Made by a program: the position numbers and the translations under genes. A model generated the notes under the pieces. That model was not told the origin of the DNA, did not search any database, and worked only from the letters and a program-made list of their open reading frames with translations. From the NCBI GenBank assembly GCA_905479205.1, contig CAJQLP010000110.1:1-36269 (forward strand): a stretch of DNA of 36,269 nucleotides. The letters run 5' to 3'. Shown one piece after another: positions 16,582 through 26,209 of this stretch (the first letter of the stretch is position 1; the number at the start of each line of letters is the position of its first letter). This DNA is from an uncultured Luminiphilus sp. GTDB lineage: Bacteria; Pseudomonadota; Gammaproteobacteria; Pseudomonadales; Halieaceae.

Positions 16582-17871
16582 TCAACGCCAGTTACGATCC
16601 GCACCGAAACCAACACCGCCCCACAGCTGCTCCTCATAATCGTCGTCAAGAGGGCTACGAGCGACGCCACTTTCCACCGCCGCCCGAGCAACTGCGGCGG
16701 CAATAATGGGCATGAGACGGGGATCCATCGGCTTAGGTAAAATATATTCGGGGCCGAACTGCAGCTCCACCAAACTGTATGCATCTAGCACGGATTCAGG
16801 AACGGGCTCTCGAGCAAGTGCGGCAAGTGCTTTTACCGCCGCAATCTTCATGGACTCATTAATGGTCGAGGCGCGAACATCGAGCGCTCCTCGGAAAATA
16901 AATGGGAAGCCCAGTACGTTATTGACCTGATTCGGATAATCAGAACGTCCCGTCGCCATCACAATATCGCTCCGTGTTGCCAGTGCAAGCTCACGATTAA
17001 TTTCTGGATCAGGATTGGAACAAGCAAAAATGATAGGGTTCTTTGCCATCGATTCGACCATCTCTGCGCTGAGCAAATCCGCGCCTGACAGCCCGATGAA
17101 AACGTCTGCACCAGCCATCGCATCGTCTAGCGTGCGTTTATCTGTATCCACTGCAAACAACGCTTTTTGCTCATTAAGATTCTCCCTACCGCTATGAATA
17201 ACCCCCTGTCGGTCAAGCATTAGCATGCGCGCTGGGTCTGCGCCCATCTCCAAGAGCAACGTCATACAGGCGACGGCCGCTGCACCGGCTCCAAGGCACA
17301 CAATATTGACGTTATTGAGTGTCTTTTCTTGCACTTCTAGCGCATTAACAAGCCCTGCCGCGGTCACTATTGCCGTGCCGTGCTGGTCGTCGTGGAACAC
17401 CGGAATATCGCAAGCGGCTTGAAGACGTCGTTCAATTTCAAAGCATTCTGGCGCCTTGATATCCTCAAGGTTGATACCGCCATAAGTACAAGAGATCGCG
17501 CGCACGGTATTAACGAAGAGATCCACATCCTGCGTATCAACCAGAACATCAATAGCGTTGATGTCAGCAAAACGCTTAAATAGCAACGCCTTACCCTCCA
17601 TCACGGGCTTACTTGCAAGAGCACCCAGGTTCCCCAATCCCAGCACCGCACTGCCATTACTTATCACTGCCACGCTATTGCCTTTGCCGGTATAGCGATA
17701 GGCTAGACTTGGATCGCGGGCAATTTCCAGGCAAGGCTCAGCCACACCAGGAGAATACGCCATAGCCAAGTGGCGCTGAGTTGAGGCCGGTTTGCTCAAC
17801 TCAATACTGATCTTCCCTGGAACAGGTAACGCGTGGTATTCCAAAGCATCTTTCATTAATTGCTTAGACAT
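16582..17871 (-). CDS. NAD(P)-dependent malic enzyme, short form without phosphotransacetylase-like domain
   Basis: About 429 aa from MSKQLMKDALEYHALPVPGKISIELSKP; AYSPGVAEPC, HDDQHGTAIV, GAGAAAVACMTLL; ORF track start 17940 is upstream of the likely ATG. Confidence 0.92.
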   Translation of the reverse strand: MSKQLMKDALEYHALPVPGKISIELSKPASTQRHLAMAYSPGVAEPCLEIARDPSLAYRYTGKGNSVAVISNGSAVLGLGNLGALASKPVMEGKALLFKRFADINAIDVLVDTQDVDLFVNTVRAISCTYGGINLEDIKAPECFEIERRLQAACDIPVFHDDQHGTAIVTAAGLVNALEVQEKTLNNVNIVCLGAGAAAVACMTLLLEMGADPARMLMLDRQGVIHSGRENLNEQKALFAVDTDKRTLDDAMAGADVFIGLSGADLLSAEMVESMAKNPIIFACSNPDPEINRELALATRSDIVMATGRSDYPNQVNNVLGFPFIFRGALDVRASTINESMKIAAVKALAALAREPVPESVLDAYSLVELQFGPEYILPKPMDPRLMPIIAAAVARAAVESGVARSPLDDDYEEQLWGGVGFGADRNWR

Positions 17872-17942
17872 TCTGATCCTCAATACAACAGCCGTGGTGA
17901 TTAGCCCAAACGGTAAAAAAATGTAAGAACCCGTCGTCAAGG

Positions 17943-17973
17943 CAAAAAAAACGCCGGCGTAGCCGGCGTTTTT
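17943..17973 (-). terminator. Rho-independent terminator of rpmE
   Basis: Stem ACGCCGGC-GTA-GCCGGCGT (17951-17969) with A-run 17944-17951 giving a U-tract on the minus strand; T-run on the other side makes it potentially bidirectional. Confidence 0.85.
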
Positions 17974-17988
17974 CCGTCAAAGCAGAGC

Positions 17989-18204
17989 TTACTTCTTAAG
18001 ACTACGACCTGCAAAGCGCTTGTTGAAACGATCTACACGACCGCCCGTGTCAAGAACCTTCTGCTTGCCCGTGAAGAATGGGTGGCAGTTGCTGCATACG
18101 TCGATAGTTAAGTCGTTGCAGAGAGTAGAACGTGTCTTGATCTCGTTGCCGCAGCTGCAGCGTGCAGTGACATCTTCGTAGCGCGGATGAATTTCTGCTT
18201 TCAT
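17989..18204 (-). CDS. rpmE: 50S ribosomal protein L31 (zinc-binding C+ type)
   Basis: 71 aa [49 protein letters not shown]-x-C ... C-x2-C. Confidence 0.97.
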   Translation of the reverse strand: MKAEIHPRYEDVTARCSCGNEIKTRSTLCNDLTIDVCSNCHPFFTGKQKVLDTGGRVDRFNKRFAGRSLKK

Positions 18205-18249
18205 GGGTTTTACCTCGCCTTTCGGCTGACGCTTAAAAAAAGAGGCCGG

Positions 18250-18277
18250 ATAATACCAGAGAAGCGGAGCTTTTCAA
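18250..18277 (-). promoter_or_regulatory. Candidate sigma70 promoter for rpmE
   Basis: Minus strand TTGAAA (18277-18272), 16-nt spacer ending TGG, TATTAT (18255-18250): near-consensus -35 and extended -10. Confidence 0.6.
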
Positions 18278-18372
18278 CCCTTAGTTACACCCTGCCGGCT
18301 CAACCCAAAAGGAAAGCTGCTTCCCTACTGCCCAACTACGGTTACCATAAGCAGCTTACGAGGAGAATACGA

Positions 18373-20631
18373 TTGACCGAAACCCAGCCATTGCTCACTG
18401 CGCCCTCTTCTGCGCCCGCAGGCACTCGCCTGCTGTATCGCTGCGCCGTGGCTGCACCCCTGCTGTCTTTACTAGACTACCTGCCCCCTAAAGACGCATC
18501 GGGAGACGCGCCAAACCGACCGCTGCTATTGGGAACTCGAGTGAGCGCACCCTTAGGTAATCGGCTGGTGACCGCAGTCGTTGTTGAGGTGATCGATTCG
18601 TCATCGCCCCAGCAAGACGTCATAAACCCGGAAAAACTGCGTGCTATCGACAGCGTCATAGATACCGAGCCGCTTTTAGACAGCGTGCACTTATCGCTAT
18701 TGAGCTGGGCGACTCGCTATTATTTGCACCCTCCTGGGGAAGTTTTTGTTTTGGGCTTAAGCCCAAGAGAGCGACGGGGGGAGCCCCCTGCGCCGACAGG
18801 TAAGCAAGGCGTAAAACTCAATGAACGAGGCCTTGGGTTGCCACCAGGAGCGCTAAGTCGCGCTAAAAAACAGGCTGCGCTGTTAACAGCCTTGCAAGAG
18901 CGGCCCCACTCAATTGATGAGCTCAATAGCCAAGGATTATCCAGAACCATTGTTCGTGCGCTGGCCGCGAAAGACCTCATCGAATACTGCACGCTCAAGA
19001 ATACCGAGGCATGGTCATGCAACGATCCTCTCAAGCCCACTCAAGAACAGCGTACGGTCATTAACGCCATTAACGCCGATCAAGCTGGATTCATTTGTCA
19101 CCTTATTGAGGGGATTACCGGCAGCGGGAAAACCGAAGTTTATTTGCAGTGCGCTGCTGAAATAATCAATCAGGGCAGGCAGGTACTAATTTTGCTGCCT
19201 GAAATTGGTCTTACACCCCAAATGCTGACTCGATTCCAAGCTCGCTTTAACGCACCTGTTGTTATGCTGCATTCAGGCCTCTCAGATGGCGAGCGAGACC
19301 GGCACTGGGCCATGGCTCGTGACGGTAGCGCAGCCATTATCCTGGGCACTCGATCAGCAGTATTCGCTCCCGTCGCTAATTTGGGAATGATAATTGTCGA
19401 TGAGGAGCACGATCAATCCTTCCATCAGCAAGATGGACTGCGCTACTCAGCGCGGGATGTTGCCGTGAAACGTGCACAGCTACACAACTGCCCCATCGTC
19501 CTAGGATCAGCAACGCCGAGTCTCGAATCACTTAGCAACGTGGAAATTGGCAAATACACATTACATGCCCTGACCGAACGCGCAGGTGGCGCTTCAATTC
19601 CACGAAAAGCAGTGGTCGACGTTCGCGGACTGTCACTAGAAGCCGGTCTTTCGCAGCCGCTATTATCAGCAATGCAAGCTACCCTGACTTCGGGCAAACA
19701 GGTTCTGCTGTTTCTCAATCGACGAGGGTTTGCGCCGACACTCTTATGTCATGATTGCGGATGGTTTGCGGGCTGCGATCACTGCGATGCACGCCTAGCA
19801 GTACATCGCAAACCTGCGGAGCTTCGCTGCCATCACTGCAACAGTAAAAAGTTCTTGCCCCGCTCCTGCCCCTCCTGCCAAAGCGGTCGACTTGTAAGCG
19901 CAGGCCTTGGTACCGAACAAAGCGAACTCACGCTAAAACGCCTGTTTCCCGCGTTTCCTGTTTTAAGAGTAGACAGCGACAGCATGACCGGCCGAAATGC
20001 GATGGATGATTTCGCTCAGCGGCTGAGCACGGGCGAGCCATGTATTATTTTGGGTACACAAATGCTCACTAAGGGTCATCATTTCCCGGCGGTAACGCTC
20101 GTCGGGGTGGTCGATGCCGACGGGCTGTTGTTCAGCCCCGATTTTCGCGGTGAAGAGCGTCTACTTCAGCTGCTTACGCAAGTAGGTGGTCGGGCTGGCC
20201 GAGGAAAAGATGCAGGGAGTGTGATAATTCAAACCCATTACCCTGATCATCCACTCATTCAAGCAGTCATGGAGCGAAGCTATGGCGAACTTGCCAGAAA
20301 CCTCCTCGCAGAGAGGCGCCAACGAGCGCTACCGCCTCTAGGTGCAATGGCGATGCTACGGTGTGATAGCGTTGATTTCACCAACGGTCTGAATTTCTTG
20401 ACCCAAATCAAAAACCAACTGCAGCTCGCCCCAGGCGTTCAAGTCATCGGTCCCGTGCCCGCAGCTATGGCGCGACGAGCCGGACGCTACAGAGCTCAAC
20501 TGCTCTTACTGTCAGAAGATCGTCGTGCGCTCCACAACGCGGCATCGCAACTTGCATGGGTTGCCGACAAGACCAAAAAGCGAAGTGACATCAAATGGTT
20601 TATGGATGTGGACCCCGTTGAGGCTGTTTAA
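18373..20631 (+). CDS. priA: Primosomal replication protein N' (PriA helicase)
   Basis: GITGSGKTEVYLQ Walker A, DEEHDQSFHQQ, zinc-binding CHDCGWFAGCDHC...CHHC...CPSC; likely TTG start at 18373 preceded by GAGGAG (ORF track start 18187 would overlap rpmE). Confidence 0.94.
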   Translation: MTETQPLLTAPSSAPAGTRLLYRCAVAAPLLSLLDYLPPKDASGDAPNRPLLLGTRVSAPLGNRLVTAVVVEVIDSSSPQQDVINPEKLRAIDSVIDTEPLLDSVHLSLLSWATRYYLHPPGEVFVLGLSPRERRGEPPAPTGKQGVKLNERGLGLPPGALSRAKKQAALLTALQERPHSIDELNSQGLSRTIVRALAAKDLIEYCTLKNTEAWSCNDPLKPTQEQRTVINAINADQAGFICHLIEGITGSGKTEVYLQCAAEIINQGRQVLILLPEIGLTPQMLTRFQARFNAPVVMLHSGLSDGERDRHWAMARDGSAAIILGTRSAVFAPVANLGMIIVDEEHDQSFHQQDGLRYSARDVAVKRAQLHNCPIVLGSATPSLESLSNVEIGKYTLHALTERAGGASIPRKAVVDVRGLSLEAGLSQPLLSAMQATLTSGKQVLLFLNRRGFAPTLLCHDCGWFAGCDHCDARLAVHRKPAELRCHHCNSKKFLPRSCPSCQSGRLVSAGLGTEQSELTLKRLFPAFPVLRVDSDSMTGRNAMDDFAQRLSTGEPCIILGTQMLTKGHHFPAVTLVGVVDADGLLFSPDFRGEERLLQLLTQVGGRAGRGKDAGSVIIQTHYPDHPLIQAVMERSYGELARNLLAERRQRALPPLGAMAMLRCDSVDFTNGLNFLTQIKNQLQLAPGVQVIGPVPAAMARRAGRYRAQLLLLSEDRRALHNAASQLAWVADKTKKRSDIKWFMDVDPVEAV

Positions 20632-20744
20632 TACCGCATTGGCATTTCTCCCCCTGTGAAAAATGCTGTAAGCAAGGGATAATGAGGGATTAAACGGTTG
20701 AGTTGTGCCGACATCTACCACCTTGCACACATCTGGATGCCACT

Positions 20745-22433
20745 ATGAAGCAAGCGCTCGCTAACCTGCTGAGTCAAGCGCTACAAAACCTTGTCGCCGA
20801 CGGCACTCTGGTCGAGGATCCCAAAGTTACCCCTCAGATTGACCATACCAAAGACCCCAGCCACGGCGATTTAGCGACTAACTTGGCCATGGTGCTTGCC
20901 AAGCACGCCAAAATGTCACCCCGAGATCTCGCCGCGAGGATCCTACTGGCCATTCCAGAGAACGCTATCGTAGAAAAAACCGACATTGCGGGCCCAGGCT
21001 TTATCAACTTCTTTATAACCCAAGCGAGTAACACCCAAGCAGTTAATGACATCTTCGCCGCCGGTCGCCGTTATGGTTACACCGATATCGGACAAGGCAA
21101 GCGCGTCCAAGTGGAATTCGTATCAGCCAACCCGACAGGGCCACTTCACGTCGGCCATGGTCGTGGCGCAGCTATCGGAGATGCTCTCTGCCGACTACTT
21201 AAGGCTACAGGGTGGCATGTACATAGCGAGTTTTATTACAACGATGCGGGACAGCAAATTACTAATTTAGCGCTGTCCGTTCAGGCTCGCGCTTTAGGCC
21301 TAACACCTGACGACGCCGAATGGCCAGAAGACGGTTACCGAGGGGAATACATCACTGATCTCGCTCAAGCCTACCTGAACAAGGAAACCGTCTCAGCCGC
21401 CGATCGATCGCTTTCAGCGGGCGGTGATCCACACAATCTAGATGATATTCAGGAGTTTGCAGTCGCGTGGCTACGCAGAGAGCAAGATGCTGACCTGCAA
21501 GCCTTTGCCGTCCAATTCGACGAGTACTTTTTAGAAAGCTCACTGTACGCGGGGCACGATGTTGAAACTACCGTCGAGCGACTGACAGCGAACGGCCATA
21601 CCTATGAGCAAGACGGGGCGCTGTGGTTGCGAAGTACCGATTTTGGCGACGATAAAGACCGAGTGATGCGAAAACGCGAAGGGGGGTACACTTACTTTGT
21701 TCCCGATGTCGCCTACCACCTCAACAAGTGGCAACGCGGCTTCGAGCGGGTTATCAACGAGCAAGGCGCAGACCATCACAGCACAATCACGCGTGTAAGA
21801 GCAGGATTACAAGGCCTCGATACGGGCATTCCCGAGGGCTGGCCTGAATACGTGCTACATCAGATGGTCACCGTCATGCGCGACGGCACCGAAGTAAAGC
21901 TGTCTAAACGCGCGGGGAGTTACGTCACCCTACGAGACCTTATCGACTGGGTTGGTCGGGACGCGACTCGATTCTTCCTCACCGCTCGAGCAGCAACATC
22001 GCAACTCACGTTTGATATCGATTTAGCCCTGTCTCAGTCCAATGAGAATCCGGTCTATTATATTCAGTATGCACACGCTCGTGTTTGCAGCGTTAAACGC
22101 AAAGCCTTAGATCTCGGGGAGGACTGGCAACCTCAAGCGGGCCTCGCACATTTGGATATGCTGAAGGAGCCTGAGGCGCGCAGCTTGGCGCTCATTCTCG
22201 GACGATTCCCTGAGGTGGTCTCGGGAGCTGCAGAGCGACTTGAGCCACATGATATTGCCAATTACCTACGCGAAGTCGCAAGCGAATTCCATAGCTTTTA
22301 CAATGCTCTGAAACTTATTGATAGCGACGATCAAGCGCTCTCATTGGCTCGACTTGCCCTCGCCGAGGCGACCCGTCAAGTTCTCGAGAATGGGCTTGAT
22401 CTGCTTGGCGTCTCTGCTCCGGAGAGCATGTAA
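20745..22433 (+). CDS. argS: Arginyl-tRNA synthetase
   Basis: [13 protein letters not shown] start; [23 protein letters not shown] (HIGH), KLSKRAG; ORF track start 20703 is an upstream TTG. Confidence 0.96.
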   Translation: MKQALANLLSQALQNLVADGTLVEDPKVTPQIDHTKDPSHGDLATNLAMVLAKHAKMSPRDLAARILLAIPENAIVEKTDIAGPGFINFFITQASNTQAVNDIFAAGRRYGYTDIGQGKRVQVEFVSANPTGPLHVGHGRGAAIGDALCRLLKATGWHVHSEFYYNDAGQQITNLALSVQARALGLTPDDAEWPEDGYRGEYITDLAQAYLNKETVSAADRSLSAGGDPHNLDDIQEFAVAWLRREQDADLQAFAVQFDEYFLESSLYAGHDVETTVERLTANGHTYEQDGALWLRSTDFGDDKDRVMRKREGGYTYFVPDVAYHLNKWQRGFERVINEQGADHHSTITRVRAGLQGLDTGIPEGWPEYVLHQMVTVMRDGTEVKLSKRAGSYVTLRDLIDWVGRDATRFFLTARAATSQLTFDIDLALSQSNENPVYYIQYAHARVCSVKRKALDLGEDWQPQAGLAHLDMLKEPEARSLALILGRFPEVVSGAAERLEPHDIANYLREVASEFHSFYNALKLIDSDDQALSLARLALAEATRQVLENGLDLLGVSAPESM

Positions 22434-23039
22434 GTGACTACCTCGGGCCGTAAAAAGCCGACTTCTACGGGCACAGCACGACGCGCTCCAACGAAAAAAA
22501 GTGCGGCGCGTAAAACAGCTACTCCGGGGCATGCTGATGGCCCACCCTCGCTTACCATGGCTCACGCCAAAGGCTTTTTAGCGGGGGCATTAGCCGGCGT
22601 TATTATTGGCGCCGGGGGCGTCACTTATTTATCAAAAGAAGCGGCCGACGGCCCCCAACCTATAACGCTATCAAGCGATAACGAGGCGCCAACAGACACC
22701 AAGCCCCGCTTTGACTTCTACACCTTACTACCCAATCAAGATTTAGATTTTTCCTCCGACGTAGAGCCCGCAGAACTGAGAGGAAAAACGTCGAGCGATG
22801 ATCAGTTTATTCTGCAAGCAGGGTCATTTCGCGCGGAAAAGGATGCCGATCGTCGGCGCGGAGAACTGGCTTTACTAGGGCTAGAGGCCACGATAGAACT
22901 GACTCGCGGTAGCAATGGCGTTTGGTATCGCGTGTATTTAGGCCCTTTCGAGAGCCGCTCCGCCATGGCAAAAGCGCGCTCCATGACGGCACAACAATCT
23001 ATCGACACGCTACTGATGAAGCGACCTCGCACGCCCTGA
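22434..23039 (+). CDS. SPOR-domain, FtsN-like membrane protein
   Basis: GTG start; Lys/Arg-rich cytoplasmic tail, one TM (GFLAGALAGVIIGAGGVTYL), C-terminal SPOR domain FILQAGSFRAEKDADRRRGELALLGLEA...WYRVYLGPFESR. Confidence 0.88.
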   Translation: MTTSGRKKPTSTGTARRAPTKKSAARKTATPGHADGPPSLTMAHAKGFLAGALAGVIIGAGGVTYLSKEAADGPQPITLSSDNEAPTDTKPRFDFYTLLPNQDLDFSSDVEPAELRGKTSSDDQFILQAGSFRAEKDADRRRGELALLGLEATIELTRGSNGVWYRVYLGPFESRSAMAKARSMTAQQSIDTLLMKRPRTP

Positions 23040-23074
23040 TCTTACGCTCTCGATAGAGCTGCATTTACCCAGCA

Positions 23075-23103
23075 CTTGATTTTCGTTCCTTTCACCTCCA
23101 CAT
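23075..23103 (+). promoter_or_regulatory. Candidate sigma32 (heat-shock) promoter of hslVU
   Basis: CTTGAT (23075-23080), 14-nt gap, CCTCCACAT (23095-23103), resembling CTTGAA-N-CCCCATNT. Confidence 0.4.
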
Positions 23104-23129
23104 CAACAACTCTCGAGTAGGAGTTTTCC

Positions 23130-23666
23130 ATGGAACAATACTGCGGCACCACCATACTGTCCGTTCGTCGCAACGGCGTTGTTGCCATCGGCGGCGACGG
23201 GCAAGTCTCCATGGGTAATACCGTGATGAAAGGTAATGCGCGAAAGGTTCGGCGACTCTTTCAAGGTCAAGTAATTGCAGGGTTTGCAGGCGGCACCGCG
23301 GATGCCTTTACGCTGTTTGAGCTCTTCGAAGCTCAGCTGGAGAAATATCAAGGCCAACTCACCAGAGCCGCTGTTGAGCTCGCGAAGCTGTGGCGCTCGG
23401 AGCGCTCGCTTCGTCGTCTTGAGGCGCTGCTGGCAGTTGCCGACAGCACAACATCATTGGTCATCACCGGTAACGGCGACGTCATCGAGCCGGAAGACTA
23501 TTTGATTGCGATTGGCTCAGGGGGGCCTTTTGCTCAATCTGCCGCCCGCGCGATGCTTGACACCACCGAGATGTCTGCCGAAGAAATTGTTCGTAAAGGT
23601 CTGCAAATCGCCGGCGATATATGCGTATACACCAATCAAAATCACACTATTGAGACGCTGAGTTAA
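23130..23666 (+). CDS. hslV: ATP-dependent protease peptidase subunit HslV (ClpQ)
   Basis: [57 protein letters not shown]. Confidence 0.97.
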   Translation: MEQYCGTTILSVRRNGVVAIGGDGQVSMGNTVMKGNARKVRRLFQGQVIAGFAGGTADAFTLFELFEAQLEKYQGQLTRAAVELAKLWRSERSLRRLEALLAVADSTTSLVITGNGDVIEPEDYLIAIGSGGPFAQSAARAMLDTTEMSAEEIVRKGLQIAGDICVYTNQNHTIETLS

Positions 23667-23669
23667 TTC

Positions 23670-24980
23670 ATGTCTGCTATGACACCACGAGAAATTGTTC
23701 ACTCCCTCGACCAACACATTATCGGCCAGTCGGAAGCCAAGCGCGCCGTTGCCATCGCCCTGCGCAACCGGTGGCGACGACAGCAACTTAATCCAGAGCT
23801 CCGCGCTGAAATTACGCCAAAAAATATTTTGATGATTGGACCAACAGGAGTGGGCAAAACTGAGATTGCACGCCGACTCGCCAGACTTGCTCACGCACCC
23901 TTTGTTAAAGTCGAAGCGACGAAATTTACTGAAGTGGGTTACGTTGGCAGAGACGTCGAATCGATGGTGCGCGACCTTGCTGAGAACTCCCTGACTCTTT
24001 TTCGTGAAGAGGCTATCGAGAAAGTACAGGCTCGTGCCGAGGAAGCTGCGGAAGAGCGCATGCTAGACATTCTTCTGCCTCCAGGCCGCGATGATTCCAA
24101 CGCTTCGACACGGCAGATTCTGCGCAAAAAACTGCGTGAAGGCGAACTCAACGACCGCGAAGTAGAGGTCGAGGTCAGCGGGCAAGGCGCCAGCGTCGAT
24201 ATTTTAACGCCGCCAGGTATGGAGGAAATGACTCAGCAGCTTCAAGGGCTATTTTCTAATATGAAGGGCGGTAGCAAGGCGCGTAAAATGCCAGTCCAAG
24301 ATGCTTTAAAAGTACTCAAAGAAGACGAGGCTGCCAAGCTAATCGATCACGATGCACTCAAGGTACAGGCGCTTGAAGCCGCGGAACAAAATGGCATCAT
24401 CTTCATCGACGAGATAGACAAAGTGGCAAAACGCGGCGAATCCGGCGGTGCTGATGTATCCAGAGAAGGGGTTCAGCGCGATTTATTGCCGCTTATCGAA
24501 GGCTGCTCGGTAACCACCAAGCATGGCACGATCAAGACAGATCACATTTTGTTTATTGCCTCGGGGGCATTCCATCTATCGAAGCCATCGGATCTTATTC
24601 CCGAGCTACAGGGTCGCCTGCCTATTCGGGTCGAACTTGACGCACTCACACCAGAAGATTTTAGGCGGATTCTCACTGAGCCGAGAGCCGCGCTCACCGC
24701 GCAGTATCAAGCGCTATTAGCAACGGAGGGGGTTACTGTCACCTTTACCGAAGAGGGCATTGAGCGTCTTGCAGAGATTGCTTGGCAAGTTAATGAACAT
24801 GGCGAGAATATCGGCGCCCGACGACTGCATACGGTTATGGAGCGCCTCCTCGAAGAGGTTTCGTTCACAGCAGCAGATGCGGGGCTCAATGGCTCAAATG
24901 TCACTGTCGATAGCGCCTTCGTTGACGGGCGCCTGGGCGATTTGGCGCAAGATGAAGATCTATCGCGGTTCATTTTGTAA
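23670..24980 (+). CDS. hslU: ATP-dependent protease ATPase subunit HslU (ClpY)
   Basis: 436 aa; [59 protein letters not shown]-terminal LSRFIL. Confidence 0.97.
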   Translation: MSAMTPREIVHSLDQHIIGQSEAKRAVAIALRNRWRRQQLNPELRAEITPKNILMIGPTGVGKTEIARRLARLAHAPFVKVEATKFTEVGYVGRDVESMVRDLAENSLTLFREEAIEKVQARAEEAAEERMLDILLPPGRDDSNASTRQILRKKLREGELNDREVEVEVSGQGASVDILTPPGMEEMTQQLQGLFSNMKGGSKARKMPVQDALKVLKEDEAAKLIDHDALKVQALEAAEQNGIIFIDEIDKVAKRGESGGADVSREGVQRDLLPLIEGCSVTTKHGTIKTDHILFIASGAFHLSKPSDLIPELQGRLPIRVELDALTPEDFRRILTEPRAALTAQYQALLATEGVTVTFTEEGIERLAEIAWQVNEHGENIGARRLHTVMERLLEEVSFTAADAGLNGSNVTVDSAFVDGRLGDLAQDEDLSRFIL

Positions 24981-24997
24981 CCGAGCTAGCATCGACA

Positions 24998-25378
24998 ATG
25001 ACTGCAATCACCCGCATTTATTACGCCCGCAGCAGACGAATGCTTGAACTCGAGTTCGACGATGGCTCAGAGGGCGCATTAAGCGCTGAGTTTTTACGGG
25101 TGCACTCCCCTTCGGCGGAAGTACGGGGGCATGCTTCAGGTCAAGAAGTTCTGCAGACCGGCAAACAGGACGTCAGTGTTTCGGACATCAAACCCATAGG
25201 CCATTATGCGGTGCAACTTGTTTTCGATGATGGTCACGACAGCGGTATTTTTACTTGGCCATACTTATATGAGCTGACGCGTAACCAAACTCTATTGTGG
25301 CAACGCTATATCGAGGCACTGGATGCTGCGGGCAGTAGCCGTGATCCCAGTGTGCAAGTAGTCCACATCAAACCCTGA
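24998..25378 (+). CDS. DUF971 (gamma-butyrobetaine hydroxylase-like N-terminal domain) protein
   Basis: 126 aa; EFLRVHSPSAEVRGHA and HYAVQLVFDDGHDSGIFTWPYLYEL; located between hslU and ubiE. Confidence 0.87.
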   Translation: MTAITRIYYARSRRMLELEFDDGSEGALSAEFLRVHSPSAEVRGHASGQEVLQTGKQDVSVSDIKPIGHYAVQLVFDDGHDSGIFTWPYLYELTRNQTLLWQRYIEALDAAGSSRDPSVQVVHIKP

Positions 25379-25432
25379 TTAGAGACGCATCCTCGGTTAC
25401 AATGGGGCAACCAGAACGCCGGACACCCGCTC

Positions 25433-26206
25433 ATGACTGACCACAATCGCCCCTCTGGGGATGACCAAGATACTACGCACTTCGGTTTCACCACCGTTAA
25501 AACCAATGAGAAAGAAAAGCTGGTACGCGGCGTCTTTGATTCGGTTGCGGGCCGCTACGACCTGATGAACGACCTAATGTCGGCGGGCATTCACCGCTTA
25601 TGGAAGCGCTTTACCATCGAGCTTAGCGCTGTTCGGCCAGGCCAAACCGTATTGGATATTGCCGGTGGTACGGGGGATCTATCGGCGCGTTTCTCCAAGT
25701 TAGTGGGCACCGATGGCAAGGTGATTCTAGCCGATATCAATGCGTCTATGCTGCAAGTGGGGCGTGACAAGCTGCTCGATGCAGGGGCTTTTGGCAACTT
25801 GCACATGGTTCAATGTGATGCCCAGTATCTGCCGTTCCCGGATAACAGCGTTGACTGTATTACCATCGCATTTGGACTTCGTAACGTCACCGACAAAGCA
25901 CTTGCATTGCGCTCCATGGAGCGCATCCTAAAGCCCGGCGGGCGATTACTGATCCTTGAGTTCTCAAAGCCTACTAACCCACTGCTCGAGAAAATTTACG
26001 ACACGTACTCCTTCCGCATTCTGCCCATGATGGGTCGACTTGTTGCTAATGACGAAGAAAGTTACCGCTACCTCGCTGAATCTATTCGCAAACATCCCGA
26101 CCAAGACACCTTAATGGCGATGATGGAAGACGCAGGCTTTGTTGACTGTCAGTACCATAATATGACGGGTGGCATTGTCGCTGTTCACCGTGGCATCAAG
26201 GCCTAA
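25433..26206 (+). CDS. ubiE: Ubiquinone/menaquinone biosynthesis C-methyltransferase
   Basis: 257 aa; [53 protein letters not shown]. Confidence 0.97.
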   Translation: MTDHNRPSGDDQDTTHFGFTTVKTNEKEKLVRGVFDSVAGRYDLMNDLMSAGIHRLWKRFTIELSAVRPGQTVLDIAGGTGDLSARFSKLVGTDGKVILADINASMLQVGRDKLLDAGAFGNLHMVQCDAQYLPFPDNSVDCITIAFGLRNVTDKALALRSMERILKPGGRLLILEFSKPTNPLLEKIYDTYSFRILPMMGRLVANDEESYRYLAESIRKHPDQDTLMAMMEDAGFVDCQYHNMTGGIVAVHRGIKA

Positions 26207-26209
26207 TTA

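Noticed and set aside
16582-17871. Malic enzyme shorter than E. coli MaeB, possibly truncated
   Set aside because: Stand-alone short malic enzymes of about 420-430 aa are common; the ORF is complete.
23046-23059. GCTCT-CGAT-AGAGC hairpin after the SPOR gene
   Set aside because: Five-bp stem with no T-tract; not good enough to call a terminator.
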